Assembly: GCF_000814475.1 (NCBI RefSeq)
Contig: NZ_JSVC01000024.1
Location: 93,856-157,855 of the forward strand
Direction of reading: 5' to 3'
From: Flavihumibacter solisilvae
Lineage (GTDB): Bacteria; Bacteroidota; Bacteroidia; Chitinophagales; Chitinophagaceae
Length of the DNA stretch: 64,000 nt
In this document: positions 45,427-54,326 of the stretch, piece by piece
Position numbering within the stretch: position 1 is the first letter of the stretch
How the letters are laid out: each line of letters begins with the position of its first letter
Translations under genes and position numbers: made by a program
The notes under the pieces: generated by a model
The model's database searches: none
Seen by the model: the letters and a program-made list of their open reading frames with translations, nothing else
What the model was told of the DNA's origin: nothing

Positions 45427-47795
45427 TCGCCCTGGTTTACTTTCACCCGCAATGCCTTGAGACCGCTCACGCCCTGCAGCTCTTCAAGCTCAAGGAATTC
45501 AAGGCCTGGCATCAACAGCTTCTTGCTTTGCAGGAAACTGATGTACTCCTGGTATTCCTGTGCTTCCCTTGGATTAGAGTATACCAGTGCAATCATCCCA
45601 GGTTGTGTAAGGCGTTCCGTGGTTCCCCTGACAAATGCCTTATCCAACCGCTTCTTCATTACCTCATACCTCACATTGTAAGAACCTTCCACATCAAACC
45701 GCCGCTCGTCTTTCCGAAAGCTGATGGAGATCTGCTGGCCATGGACAAGAATCAACTGGGTTGTCTGCAACGGTACTTTCAATGAAGGCAAAAGCCTGTG
45801 GGTGACCCGGGCAATCTCTGCCATCGACGATAATTGCCAGATGCGGATATTCCGGAGAAATAACAAATCAAAGGGCATCGCCGGTGCTATCGACTGGCCG
45901 ATATAAATCGTGTACTCCACCCCGTCAGTCTTGTACTTTTCGAAATAGTGGGGGTACGATTGCTGAGTAACCTTTTCTTCCTTTTCGAGCGCTTCCAGTA
46001 CCGCTTCATTAATCGCATTCATAGAAGTTTCGTACTCATTCCGGTACCGGTATAAATAACCATCGGGGTCCTGCACTTTAGTGAAATAATCGTCCACCAC
46101 ATTACCTGTCTGCATGTTACTTTTCTGCAGGTGGCCAAATACCTGGCCCACTTCGTTCTCCAGGAAGTCCTTGATCCGCACTTCATCTTCTGCAAGCAGT
46201 CCTCTTTCCAGCGACTGCCTGAAGATCTGGTTCCGGAAAGTCAGTTCTTCAAGTAATGGCAACTGGATCTTTGATTGCAGTTGGTTGAGTGTGAGATCAA
46301 CAAGATTGAGTTGTTCAGCCAGGTCTTTCTGGATGGCATTACTTCTTTCAATTGAAGAATTCCGGATATCAACGGCACCATAAAGCGGGTACACATAATC
46401 GAAAACTACATTTCCTGCCGGGGCTGTATCGTGCATATATTCCCATGCAGCTTCAGCGAATTTCCATTCAACAGAAGGTTGCAGGGCAGTAAATTTTTCC
46501 TTGATCAGCTTTTCGATCTTGTCATTGAAACTGTCGCGGTTCTTGAGCAGGGCAAGGGACAAAAGCGGCATGGCAGGTTCGAGCCGACGCAACACTTCCT
46601 GGTCGAGCTGGTTGGGAATGGGCGAAGCCAGTTCCAGGATGCCCAGCAGGCCGTCATTATTCAGGATGGGGCAGCTGATATAACTCCGCATGCCCTCCTT
46701 CCAGAGATTCTTCAGGAATGGCGCCATTTCGGTCATCTGTTCATCGAGGATTGAGAGCGGAACCGGTTCGGGATGTTGTGACAGGAAGCCAAGACTCATC
46801 TCGAAGGCAGCCTGGCTTTCTTCATCTGCCATCTTCCATTCTTTGCTCATCAGTCCATGCCTGGTACAGGCTTCATGGATCACAAACCTGTCGTTGATCT
46901 TTACAAATGGTGTCAGTCCAACCTGCACCTCGTTCAGTCCCACCAGCGCATGAATACTGGTTTTCAATTCATTGATTATGGTGGTATCACAGCCTTCCTG
47001 CCGGAGTAATAGTTTCTTGATGGCCTCGATGGATTCCTGTGTGGTCACATCTTCAGCTATCCAGACGCCGAAGCCTTCCGCCTCGAAGAGGTTCAGCGGC
47101 ATTTTCTCGAGCTGCTTTTCAAGATCGAGGATCCGGAAGGTATTGAGGCATACCCCACAATCCCTGATCAGGGGCAGCTCGCCCTTTAATTTCAGGTCAA
47201 TGAATCTCCGGTCGTACCGCAACTTATAGAATCGCTTCATGCCTGTTGTCTTGTCAATAACCGGGTACACCAGGTCGGTTCCCTCATTGAGCTTCATACC
47301 GTAGAATTTCTCGAGAACATGGTCATAGATCAGGGAACACTGAACCTGCCTTACCTGGTCTTCTGAGGTATCAACAGGCAGCATGAACTGCTTTTCGTTT
47401 TCGTCGAGGAAAAGCTTGCCGAATGGAGGTGAATAGTTGAACACCGAAAAGTGGTAAGGAAGGGCGAGTGTGAAAATGTTCTTTTCCTGCTCGCTTACAA
47501 CCGGGAACAGCGTAGTACCCAGGAGGTCAAGCAGTTCGCGGTTCTTATCCAGCACCTCCGAATCACTGACAGGTTTCAATAATTCAGGCTGTTCCCCGAA
47601 TCTTTCAATGAGGTGTTCATAGATCCGCGAGCGGGTGTCGAAATCGCCAGTCAGCTTTTGTTTCAGGTATTCAACAAAAGGCCGAAATGAGATATGGCTG
47701 TTAATTGGCAGGTGCGTTGGGGAAGTTTCCACACCTGCTTCAAGCATTTTCACTTTTCTTACCGACCGGGCAACAGGAGCAATGTCTTCCAGCAT
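45423..47795 (-). CDS. Large GAF-domain protein
   Basis: This 790-residue cytosolic protein has a GAF-like domain in the middle (about 235-440, with MRSYISCPILNNDGLLGILELAS). N- and C-terminal regions lack recognisable catalytic motifs; a glutamine- and leucine-rich helical region near 500-600 may be coiled coil. No kinase, cyclase or DNA-binding part is seen, so it looks like a sensor acting through protein contacts. ATG 47795 is preferred to 47831. It follows the 81-residue gene by 52 bp on the same strand. Confidence 0.72.
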   Translation of the reverse strand: MLEDIAPVARSVRKVKMLEAGVETSPTHLPINSHISFRPFVEYLKQKLTGDFDTRSRIYEHLIERFGEQPELLKPVSDSEVLDKNRELLDLLGTTLFPVVSEQEKNIFTLALPYHFSVFNYSPPFGKLFLDENEKQFMLPVDTSEDQVRQVQCSLIYDHVLEKFYGMKLNEGTDLVYPVIDKTTGMKRFYKLRYDRRFIDLKLKGELPLIRDCGVCLNTFRILDLEKQLEKMPLNLFEAEGFGVWIAEDVTTQESIEAIKKLLLRQEGCDTTIINELKTSIHALVGLNEVQVGLTPFVKINDRFVIHEACTRHGLMSKEWKMADEESQAAFEMSLGFLSQHPEPVPLSILDEQMTEMAPFLKNLWKEGMRSYISCPILNNDGLLGILELASPIPNQLDQEVLRRLEPAMPLLSLALLKNRDSFNDKIEKLIKEKFTALQPSVEWKFAEAAWEYMHDTAPAGNVVFDYVYPLYGAVDIRNSSIERSNAIQKDLAEQLNLVDLTLNQLQSKIQLPLLEELTFRNQIFRQSLERGLLAEDEVRIKDFLENEVGQVFGHLQKSNMQTGNVVDDYFTKVQDPDGYLYRYRNEYETSMNAINEAVLEALEKEEKVTQQSYPHYFEKYKTDGVEYTIYIGQSIAPAMPFDLLFLRNIRIWQLSSMAEIARVTHRLLPSLKVPLQTTQLILVHGQQISISFRKDERRFDVEGSYNVRYEVMKKRLDKAFVRGTTERLTQPGMIALVYSNPREAQEYQEYISFLQSKKLLMPGLEFLELEELQGVSGLKALRVKVNQGD

Positions 47796-47847
47796 AACAC
47801 AGAAATTAAAAGTGAACCTTAGGGAGTACACCTAAAGGTAGGAATTC

Positions 47848-48093
47848 CTATTCGGAGATGAATTCCCGCATTTCATCTTCAAGAACTTTCTGGACATTCT
47901 CGTATTCCTTGATAGAATCTACCTTGTCCGCAAATTCCTTCCTGAACTTCTGGAGGTGTAATACACAACTATAATAATCATCACAGAGCCCTTTAAAATC
48001 AGGGTTCTGGTTATACAGCTGTTCAATCCACTTTTCGTGTTTAGGAAACAGTTGCTTTATCAAACTGAGTTGAGTATGTATAGGATCATTCAT
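47848..48093 (-). CDS. Small helical protein upstream of the GAF gene
   Basis: This 81-residue, mostly charged protein is predicted to be nearly all helix (KQLFPKHEKWIEQLY, then KVDSIKEYENVQKVLEDEMREF). It contains DDYYSC, a pattern that may suit a short helical hairpin. No family is recognised beyond a faint resemblance to YdcH-like proteins. A regulatory site on its strand at 48167-48177 has the same geometry as those of the aspartase and Dcu genes, which supports it as a real, promoter-bearing gene. Confidence 0.65.
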   Translation of the reverse strand: MNDPIHTQLSLIKQLFPKHEKWIEQLYNQNPDFKGLCDDYYSCVLHLQKFRKEFADKVDSIKEYENVQKVLEDEMREFISE

Positions 48094-48394
48094 CCTTCAG
48101 CAACAAGATTGGTGGCAGTAAGCTAAAGTAGGGAGCAACGCGCATAAAATATTCAATCGCTCTCGTTTAACAGTAAAAACAACATTATTACCATGTCCAC
48201 TAATGCACTGTGTCACAACAACTACGACACAAGTTTCGAAGTTGCACAATCAGTATTTAATTCTATATTTATGTATAGAAGATTTATCACACTTCCTTTA
48301 CCCCGTCTAACGTCCCTGTGAAGTCTTACACCAAAACTGTCATTAGTTACGCTCTGTAAGCAACCAACACGCTTCTTTAATTAAATACTGTTCT
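48094..48394. other. 301-bp divergent intergenic region
   Basis: I see no gene here. It separates the 81-residue gene (leftward) from the TolB-like gene (rightward). On the minus strand it holds the TTTACTGTTAA site and TTTAG box described separately. On the plus strand there are short inverted repeats, TGTGTC/GACACA near 48210-48233 and TCTATA/TATAGA near 48263-48281, with no confident promoter. Confidence 0.6.
48123..48177 (-). promoter_or_regulatory. Shared-motif promoter of the 81-residue/GAF genes
   Basis: Read on the minus strand, TTTACTGTTAA (48167-48177) is centred 49 bp before the final G of TACTTTAG (48123-48130), and the ATG lies 30 bp further. The same layout occurs before aspA and dcu. 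Only one copy of the 11-bp site is present here. Confidence 0.45.
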
Positions 48395-49258
48395 ATGAGT
48401 ACTTATCAACCAGCGATAAGTAAAAATGTTTTTCCAAACAAAGCCATCGCCAGGCAATTGGAAAAAATTTTTATTGATCCCCATTTTGCAGATTCCGAGA
48501 TCCTTAAAAGATTCCTGACTTTCATCATTGAAGAAATGCTCGCCGGTCGCTCCAACCAGCTCAAGGAATATACGATCGCGGTGAATGTTCTGGACAAACC
48601 GGTCGATTTCAATCCAAAAGAAAACGGCATCGTGCGGATCCATGCCGGAAGGCTTCGCAGGGCACTTCATCACTATTATTCCGGCAGCGGCATGACAGAC
48701 GAAATACTGGTAAGCATACCGAAAGGGAACTACATTCCCATGATCAGTAACCGGGCATCAGAGTCGTCAGCAGTGATTACGGATGATGAAGAACTTTCCG
48801 GCAGACAGAAGACAGATGAATCTGTTGTAGTTGCGGTACTGCCCTTCCTCTGCCTGAACAACCATGCTTCATTGCAGATGTTCACCGAGGGGTTGTGCCT
48901 GCACCTGACAGAAGCGCTGATGCATATGAAAAAAGTTACAGTGATCTCGTTCCAGGCTGTTAAATCCCTTTGCGAAAACATTCATGATGTTCGCGAAGTG
49001 GCAACTATTCTCCGTGCTGAGTATCTCATTTCCGGGAGTATCCAGTTCCATAAAGGCGACCTGCGGGCAAACATCCAGATGATGAACAGCGGTTCCTGCA
49101 AACAGGTATGGAGCAAACTGTACGAAGGCAAACTGAGCCAGGCAAATGTCTTTGATGTGGAAGACGAGATCACGGGGCAGGTGTGCAACGAACTGCAGGT
49201 TGTTCCTCAATTCAATCCAAAGCCCGAGCCTGTTGCGATGAGAATGGCCGCAGGGTAA
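48395..49258 (+). CDS. Regulator-like protein with adenylate cyclase-associated N-domain and TolB-like domain
   Basis: This 287-residue protein has an N-terminal pattern (QLEKIFIDPHFADSEILKRFLTFIIEEMLAGRSNQLKEYTIAVNVL...IVRIHAGRLRRALHHYY...VSIPKGNYIP), seen in many large bacterial proteins that combine it with TPR or cyclase domains. A FlgO/TolB-like domain follows (about 145-270, VVVAVLPFLCLNNHASLQMFTEGLCLHLTEAL). The TPR tail is absent. The N-domain is thought to bind DNA or partners, but its role is not established. No membrane segment is present. Confidence 0.7.
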   Translation: MSTYQPAISKNVFPNKAIARQLEKIFIDPHFADSEILKRFLTFIIEEMLAGRSNQLKEYTIAVNVLDKPVDFNPKENGIVRIHAGRLRRALHHYYSGSGMTDEILVSIPKGNYIPMISNRASESSAVITDDEELSGRQKTDESVVVAVLPFLCLNNHASLQMFTEGLCLHLTEALMHMKKVTVISFQAVKSLCENIHDVREVATILRAEYLISGSIQFHKGDLRANIQMMNSGSCKQVWSKLYEGKLSQANVFDVEDEITGQVCNELQVVPQFNPKPEPVAMRMAAG

Positions 49259-50377
49259 TTACAAACCAAACCGGTATTGCAGTCCGCCAATGAATTGATG
49301 GCGGCTGGTGAGAAAGCCATACTCTGCCCTGATCATCCACTGCCTGTTGATCTGGAACTGGCCGCCGATCAGGAAGTTCCACATGTCTTTCGGCTTTTTG
49401 TCCAGGGAATACTGAACAGTTGTGTTGTCAAGATTTCCGATTGCCTGTGAGGCGGCATCCAGCACCCCGCCAAATCTTGTAAGTGCAGAATTGATCAGTT
49501 CATAACGGGCTATATTACCGGGTTTGTTCTGTTCACCGTTCGAAAGACTGTTCCACCAGTCGTCGGCATGTTGCCTGCTTTCTTCCAGTTTCATATAACC
49601 GGTATCAATACGTTGCTCCCATTTGTCAGTCGGGAACAGGTCGCCAACACTCAATGAGCCCTGCGTTCCGGTGTTAAGTTTTACCCGGAAACCTCCTGCC
49701 CATAAAGCGAGACTACGACCCGGCTTTTTGAATGGAATATTCTTTCCTATCCGCGGTCCAAATACAAACGCATATGCCGGTTTATCGAGTTCATTTATAT
49801 CAGACCAGGTGAAGTTCATATCGAATGCCATAAAAAATCCGCCTACTCCTATAGTCGGTGTAAAACCAAAACCAAATGTTGTTGCATTGAACTCGGCTTT
49901 GGTATTAATATCCATGACTTTTGTCCAGGTGGAATCCCTTGGCAGCCAGATGCCTGCATCGATTGCAGTGGATAGTCTTGACTGCGCAAAGATGCCGTAT
50001 ACATTCAGGAAGGGTAACACCCATACATCTGGGCGGATATTTACACCATATGAAGTAGACTTCGCATTGTTGAAGCGGACAAGGTCATCCATGTTATACA
50101 ACTCACCATTATTGAAACCGACCTTCAAATTATCAATGACGATATCTGACTCCTGCCAGATGTATTGTGCGCTTAGTCCGGCTGACAAGGGCAGGTTGAA
50201 TCCCTCCTTAACAGCTTTCTGTCCCCATATAGGCAGGATATAAGGATACTCAGAGCCTTTCAGACTGTCTTTCAGATCCTGGTGTTTCTGGCTTACGACC
50301 TTGTCGGTGGTGTATTGCGATGATACTGTCATGCAATAAGCAACAGAAATAATAAGCAAGTAAATTTTGCGCTTCAT
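49259..50377 (-). CDS. Exported outer-membrane protein of unknown function
   Basis: This 372-residue protein has a signal peptide (MKRKIYLLIISVAYCMTVSSQ). It has many amphipathic strands with aromatic ends and a C-terminus GLQYRFGL that fits an outer-membrane barrel. A long polar helix-rich insertion (about 265-325) is unusual for a simple porin. ATG 50377 gives the best signal peptide. It is divergent from the aspartase operon, with 167 bp between them. No family is recognised. Confidence 0.72.
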   Translation of the reverse strand: MKRKIYLLIISVAYCMTVSSQYTTDKVVSQKHQDLKDSLKGSEYPYILPIWGQKAVKEGFNLPLSAGLSAQYIWQESDIVIDNLKVGFNNGELYNMDDLVRFNNAKSTSYGVNIRPDVWVLPFLNVYGIFAQSRLSTAIDAGIWLPRDSTWTKVMDINTKAEFNATTFGFGFTPTIGVGGFFMAFDMNFTWSDINELDKPAYAFVFGPRIGKNIPFKKPGRSLALWAGGFRVKLNTGTQGSLSVGDLFPTDKWEQRIDTGYMKLEESRQHADDWWNSLSNGEQNKPGNIARYELINSALTRFGGVLDAASQAIGNLDNTTVQYSLDKKPKDMWNFLIGGQFQINRQWMIRAEYGFLTSRHQFIGGLQYRFGL

Positions 50378-50435
50378 CGGGCGTGTTTTTCCTTGACATA
50401 AAACTAGATCAAACACTCAACGAACAGTAACGGAT

Positions 50436-50514
50436 TTAACTGTAAAACCCGCTTCCAGTCAACAGTTAAACCCTTTATACTCGTGCCATTGGCGTGGCCC
50501 TTTAATAATTTTAG
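50436..50514 (+). promoter_or_regulatory. Twin-site promoter region of the aspartase operon
   Basis: TTAACTGTAAA (50436-50446) and, on the opposite strand, TTAACTGTTGA (50459-50469) are centred 23 bp apart. The proximal site centre is 50 bp before the G of TAATTTTAG (50506-50514). The ATG lies 31 bp after that G. No TTTG box is present at the -33 position, as in activator-dependent promoters. Confidence 0.55.
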
Positions 50515-50544
50515 CCACAATCTTTCTCATTCAAAAAGCATATA

Positions 50545-52002
50545 ATGAAACCAATACATGGAAGCATCGCGATCTGTTGTTTTTCATTTGTCTGCATCAG
50601 CCTTTCCGCGCAGCAGACACGAACGGAAAAAGACCTGCTTGGAGAAAAGCAGATCGCGTCGAATGCATACTACGGGGTGCAGACTGCGCGTGCACTGGAG
50701 AATTTCCAGATCAGTGGTATGACAACCGCATTCTATCCTGATTATGTAAAGGCTTTTGCAATTGTAAAGCTTGCTGCTGCACGTGCAAATGCAGATGTGG
50801 GAAGATTGAGTAAGGAAAAACTTTCGGCCATAGAAAAAGCATGTGAAGCTGTGATGGCAGGAAAATACCACGACCAGTTCCTGGTTGATCTGTACCAGGG
50901 TGGCGCGGGTACATCTGCGAACATGAATGCAAATGAGGTGCTCGCAAATATCGCACTGGAACTGAGCGGTAAGAAAAAAGGCGATTACCACCACATCGAA
51001 CCGCACGACGACCTTAATATGGGGCAGTCAACAAATGACACCTACCCTACCGCGATAAAAATTGCGCTCCTGCTGCATAACGACAAACTGGTAAAGGAAG
51101 CAACAGCATTATCTGCTGCATTCCATAAAAAAGGCGATGAGTTCAAAAACCTCCTGAAGATGGGTCGCACGGAAGGACAGGATGCTGTTCCCATGACATT
51201 GGGACAGGAATTCCATGCCTTTGGCAACCAGCTGGATGCAGAGATAACCGCCATGAAAAAATCGGAGAGTTTTTTATGCGAACAGAATATGGGAGCAACA
51301 GCAATCGGAACAGGAATCACTGCGTCACCAGGTTATGCCGAAAAATGCGCAGATCACCTGGCGAAGATCACAGGTAAGCCGATAATCATGAGTAAAGACC
51401 TGATCGCGGCAACCAGCAGCCAACAAGGATTTGTGATATATTCTTCTGCGTTGAAAAGCTTTGCGATTGCCTTATCGAAGATCAGCAGTGACCTGATCTT
51501 CCTTGCTTCCGGGCCACGTACAGGAATCTTCGAAATTAACCTGCCGGCGCTTCAGCCCGGCTCCTCCATCATGCCGGGAAAAGTAAACCCGGTAATGCCG
51601 GAGCTGATGAACGAAGTCTGCTTTAAGGTAATCGGCAATGACCTGACAGTTACACTGGCAGCACATTCCGGCCTCCTGCAGCTGAATGCCTTTGAACCCG
51701 TTGAAGCCATTGCGATCATGGAATCACAGGGATTGCTATATAAATCATTGCCGTTGTTCAGGAAGAATTGTATAGAAGGCATTACTGCGAATGAAAAGAT
51801 CCTGACAAAATATATTGAGCAAAGTGTAGGAATTGTAACTGCCTTGAACCCTGTGCTGGGGTATGAAAAAACAACTGAGCTGGCAAAAGAAGCACTGCAG
51901 AGCGGCAAAGGAATTCTCCAGCTCATCCGTGAAAAGAAATTGCTGACCGAGGATCAGATCAAAAAACTGCTTGACCCGGCAACATTAACGGGCCAGAAAT
52001 AA
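50545..52002 (+). CDS. aspA: Exported aspartate ammonia-lyase
   Basis: This 485-residue enzyme of the fumarase/aspartase family converts aspartate to fumarate and ammonia. The family signature GSSIMPGKVNPVMPE is intact, as are TNDTYPTAIK and the N-terminal ASNAYYGVQTARALENF. Unusually, it opens with a signal peptide (MKPIHGSIAICCFSFVCISLSAQ), so the enzyme should be periplasmic. ASNAYYGVQT and the adjacent asparaginase favour aspartase over fumarase. It is the first of four genes with gaps of 28, 16 and -4 bp. Confidence 0.9.
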   Translation: MKPIHGSIAICCFSFVCISLSAQQTRTEKDLLGEKQIASNAYYGVQTARALENFQISGMTTAFYPDYVKAFAIVKLAAARANADVGRLSKEKLSAIEKACEAVMAGKYHDQFLVDLYQGGAGTSANMNANEVLANIALELSGKKKGDYHHIEPHDDLNMGQSTNDTYPTAIKIALLLHNDKLVKEATALSAAFHKKGDEFKNLLKMGRTEGQDAVPMTLGQEFHAFGNQLDAEITAMKKSESFLCEQNMGATAIGTGITASPGYAEKCADHLAKITGKPIIMSKDLIAATSSQQGFVIYSSALKSFAIALSKISSDLIFLASGPRTGIFEINLPALQPGSSIMPGKVNPVMPELMNEVCFKVIGNDLTVTLAAHSGLLQLNAFEPVEAIAIMESQGLLYKSLPLFRKNCIEGITANEKILTKYIEQSVGIVTALNPVLGYEKTTELAKEALQSGKGILQLIREKKLLTEDQIKKLLDPATLTGQK

Positions 52003-52030
52003 AATATTCACCCACACAAAACCTTCCAAG

Positions 52031-53095
52031 ATGAAACCTTCCTTTATCAAGCGCTGCAATACAATGTTGTTATTGTTTATTCTGTTCAGCGTGCTTTGCG
52101 TTGGACAGAAAAAGAATGTGGTTATCCTCGCAACCGGTGGCACCATTGCCGGCGCCGCAGGCTCGGGCGTACAGTCCGGTTACACCTCCGGACAGGTGAC
52201 AATCGATGCCATGATCAATGCTGTGCCTGACATTACCAAACTTGCTGAGATCAAAGGCGAACAGATCTCAAACGTTGGCTCACAGGATATGTCATTCGAA
52301 ATTATGCTGAAGCTCGCGAAACGGATCGCCGAATTAACTAAAGGTGCCAATGTGGATGGTGTTGTGATCACACACGGTACCGACACTATGGAAGAAACAG
52401 CTTATTTCCTCAACCTTGTATGTAAAACGGACAAGCCCATCGTGCTTGTAGGTTCCATGCGGCCATCCACAGCAGTAAGCGCCGACGGTCCGCTTAACCT
52501 GTATGATGCTGTTGCGGTTGCCGCAGATCCAAATGCAAAAAACCGGGGAGTATTGCTGGTTATGAACGACTGGATCCATTCTGCACAGTCGCTCACCAAG
52601 GTGAGCACTACAGCGGTTCAGACTTTTATGTCACCGATCCGCGGATTGATCGGCACAACAGCATATGGTGTAAATGAATACTATCGCCTGCCACACAGCA
52701 AGTATGGTTCCCAAAGCGAATTCTCAGTTGACAATGTAACAGCACTACCCAGAGTGGATATCATATATGCGGATGTTGACATGCCCGCCGACCTGATCGA
52801 TTGTTCCGTTGAGAAGGGTGCAAAAGGAATCGTGATTGCCGGCGTAGGAAATGGCAATATGACCAAATCAGCACTCGAAGCCTGTACACGTGCCGTAAAA
52901 AAAGGTGTTACCGTGGTAAGGAGTACCCGGGTTGCAACAGGTAACGTTGGCCGGAATGTAGAGGTGAATGACGACCAGGCAGGCACCATTGCGTCATACG
53001 ACCTGAACCCGCAAAAATCAAGGATCCTGCTTTCCGTTGCACTGCTGAAACAGCGGAAACCGGCAGAAATTCAGAAACTGTTTAGCGATTACTGA
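52031..53095 (+). CDS. ansB: Type II (periplasmic) L-asparaginase
   Basis: This 354-residue enzyme hydrolyses asparagine to aspartate and ammonia. A signal peptide covers residues 1-25. The two catalytic threonines lie in LATGGTIAGAAG (Thr38) and VVITHGTDTMEETAYFL, both standard. Periplasmic placement matches the exported aspartase before it, so the product aspartate can be deaminated in the same compartment. Confidence 0.95.
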   Translation: MKPSFIKRCNTMLLLFILFSVLCVGQKKNVVILATGGTIAGAAGSGVQSGYTSGQVTIDAMINAVPDITKLAEIKGEQISNVGSQDMSFEIMLKLAKRIAELTKGANVDGVVITHGTDTMEETAYFLNLVCKTDKPIVLVGSMRPSTAVSADGPLNLYDAVAVAADPNAKNRGVLLVMNDWIHSAQSLTKVSTTAVQTFMSPIRGLIGTTAYGVNEYYRLPHSKYGSQSEFSVDNVTALPRVDIIYADVDMPADLIDCSVEKGAKGIVIAGVGNGNMTKSALEACTRAVKKGVTVVRSTRVATGNVGRNVEVNDDQAGTIASYDLNPQKSRILLSVALLKQRKPAEIQKLFSDY

Positions 53096-53111
53096 TCTCA
53101 AAGTAAAATTT

Positions 53112-54326
53112 ATGAATTCAAAATTCAAAAGCGTGGCATTGGCGATTTGCATAATTGCCTTGTCGGCCACAGGATTAATGGCACAGGAAGAGGACGAGAA
53201 GAAGAAATCAATGGAGATCTATGGTTTCATCATGATGGATGCCGGGTACAACTTCAACCAGATCCAACCAGACTGGTATGATGTCATCCGCACGACAAAA
53301 CTTCCTGCTTTTAAAAATCAATACGGGGCCGATGGGAACTTCTATTTTTCCGTAAGACAAACCCGGCTTGGATTCAAGAACTATTTTCCGACGGGACTTG
53401 GTGAGTTGAAGACACAATTCGAATTTGAAATGTTCGGAACTGGTGTGGATGCCGGGCAAACAACGATCCGTCTTCGCCATGCATATGCGGAACTGGGCAA
53501 GTTCGGGGCCGGGCAATACTGGAGCCCGTTCATGGATATTGACGTCTTCCCGAACACTGTGGAATACTGGGGACCGCCAGGCATGGCATTCTTCCGGAAC
53601 GTACAGTTCAGGTATATGCCGATCCAGGGCGATACCCGTCTCACCATCGCATTGGAAAGACCTGGAGCCAGCGCCGACCAGGGAATTTATGCCAACAGGA
53701 TAGAATTAGATGATGTAGCCGGGCATTTCCGCTGGCCCGATCTTTCCGCCGAATACCGCAGGGCTTTCAAATTCGGATATATTGAGCTGGCGGCGATCTT
53801 CAGGAGAATGGAATGGGAGGACCTGGGCACTGACCAGTACGATCTTTCCGGCGACGAACTTGGCTGGGGTGTGAACCTGAGTACGAATGTGAACCTCACC
53901 GAAAACGACGTCATAAGAGGAAGTGTGTTATATGGAGAGGGAGTTCAAAACTATATGAACGATGCACCGGTTGACATCGGGATCAAAAACAACTTCAATG
54001 ACCCTGTAAAACCTGTTGAAGGCGTTGCATTGCCGGTATTTGGTCTTGTGGCATTCATTGATCATAAATGGAATGAAAAATTCAGTACTGCTGCAGGCTA
54101 TTCGCGGATCGACATTGACAATTCAGATGCCATGACACCTGATGCATTCAAAAGTGGCCAGTATGTTGTGGCCAACCTGATGTGGTATCCGGTGAAAAAT
54201 GTAATGGCCGGAGTTGAATTCCAATGGGGTGACAGGAGAAACTATACCGATGGCTGGAGCACTTCCATTACCAAGGTTCAGTTCTCATTCAAATACAATT
54301 TCTCACAAATGTTCTACAGGCGTTGA
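53112..54326 (+). CDS. DcaP-like outer-membrane porin
   Basis: This 404-residue protein has a signal peptide ending LMAQ, then a porin-like barrel with KSMEIYGFIMMDAGYNF, RQTRLGFKNYFPTGLGELKTQFEFEMFG and a C-terminal VQFSFKYNFSQMFYRR. These strings resemble DcaP, a trimeric porin linked to dicarboxylic acid uptake in Acinetobacter. Such a substrate would fit an operon making fumarate from amino acids. The next gene's TTG start overlaps the stop. Confidence 0.85.
   Translation: MNSKFKSVALAICIIALSATGLMAQEEDEKKKSMEIYGFIMMDAGYNFNQIQPDWYDVIRTTKLPAFKNQYGADGNFYFSVRQTRLGFKNYFPTGLGELKTQFEFEMFGTGVDAGQTTIRLRHAYAELGKFGAGQYWSPFMDIDVFPNTVEYWGPPGMAFFRNVQFRYMPIQGDTRLTIALERPGASADQGIYANRIELDDVAGHFRWPDLSAEYRRAFKFGYIELAAIFRRMEWEDLGTDQYDLSGDELGWGVNLSTNVNLTENDVIRGSVLYGEGVQNYMNDAPVDIGIKNNFNDPVKPVEGVALPVFGLVAFIDHKWNEKFSTAAGYSRIDIDNSDAMTPDAFKSGQYVVANLMWYPVKNVMAGVEFQWGDRRNYTDGWSTSITKVQFSFKYNFSQMFYRR

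Noticed and set aside
50489..50492. TTGG as a -33 box for aspA
   Set aside because: It is only 13 bp from the -7-like element, outside the 17-23 bp range, and no counterpart exists before dcu.
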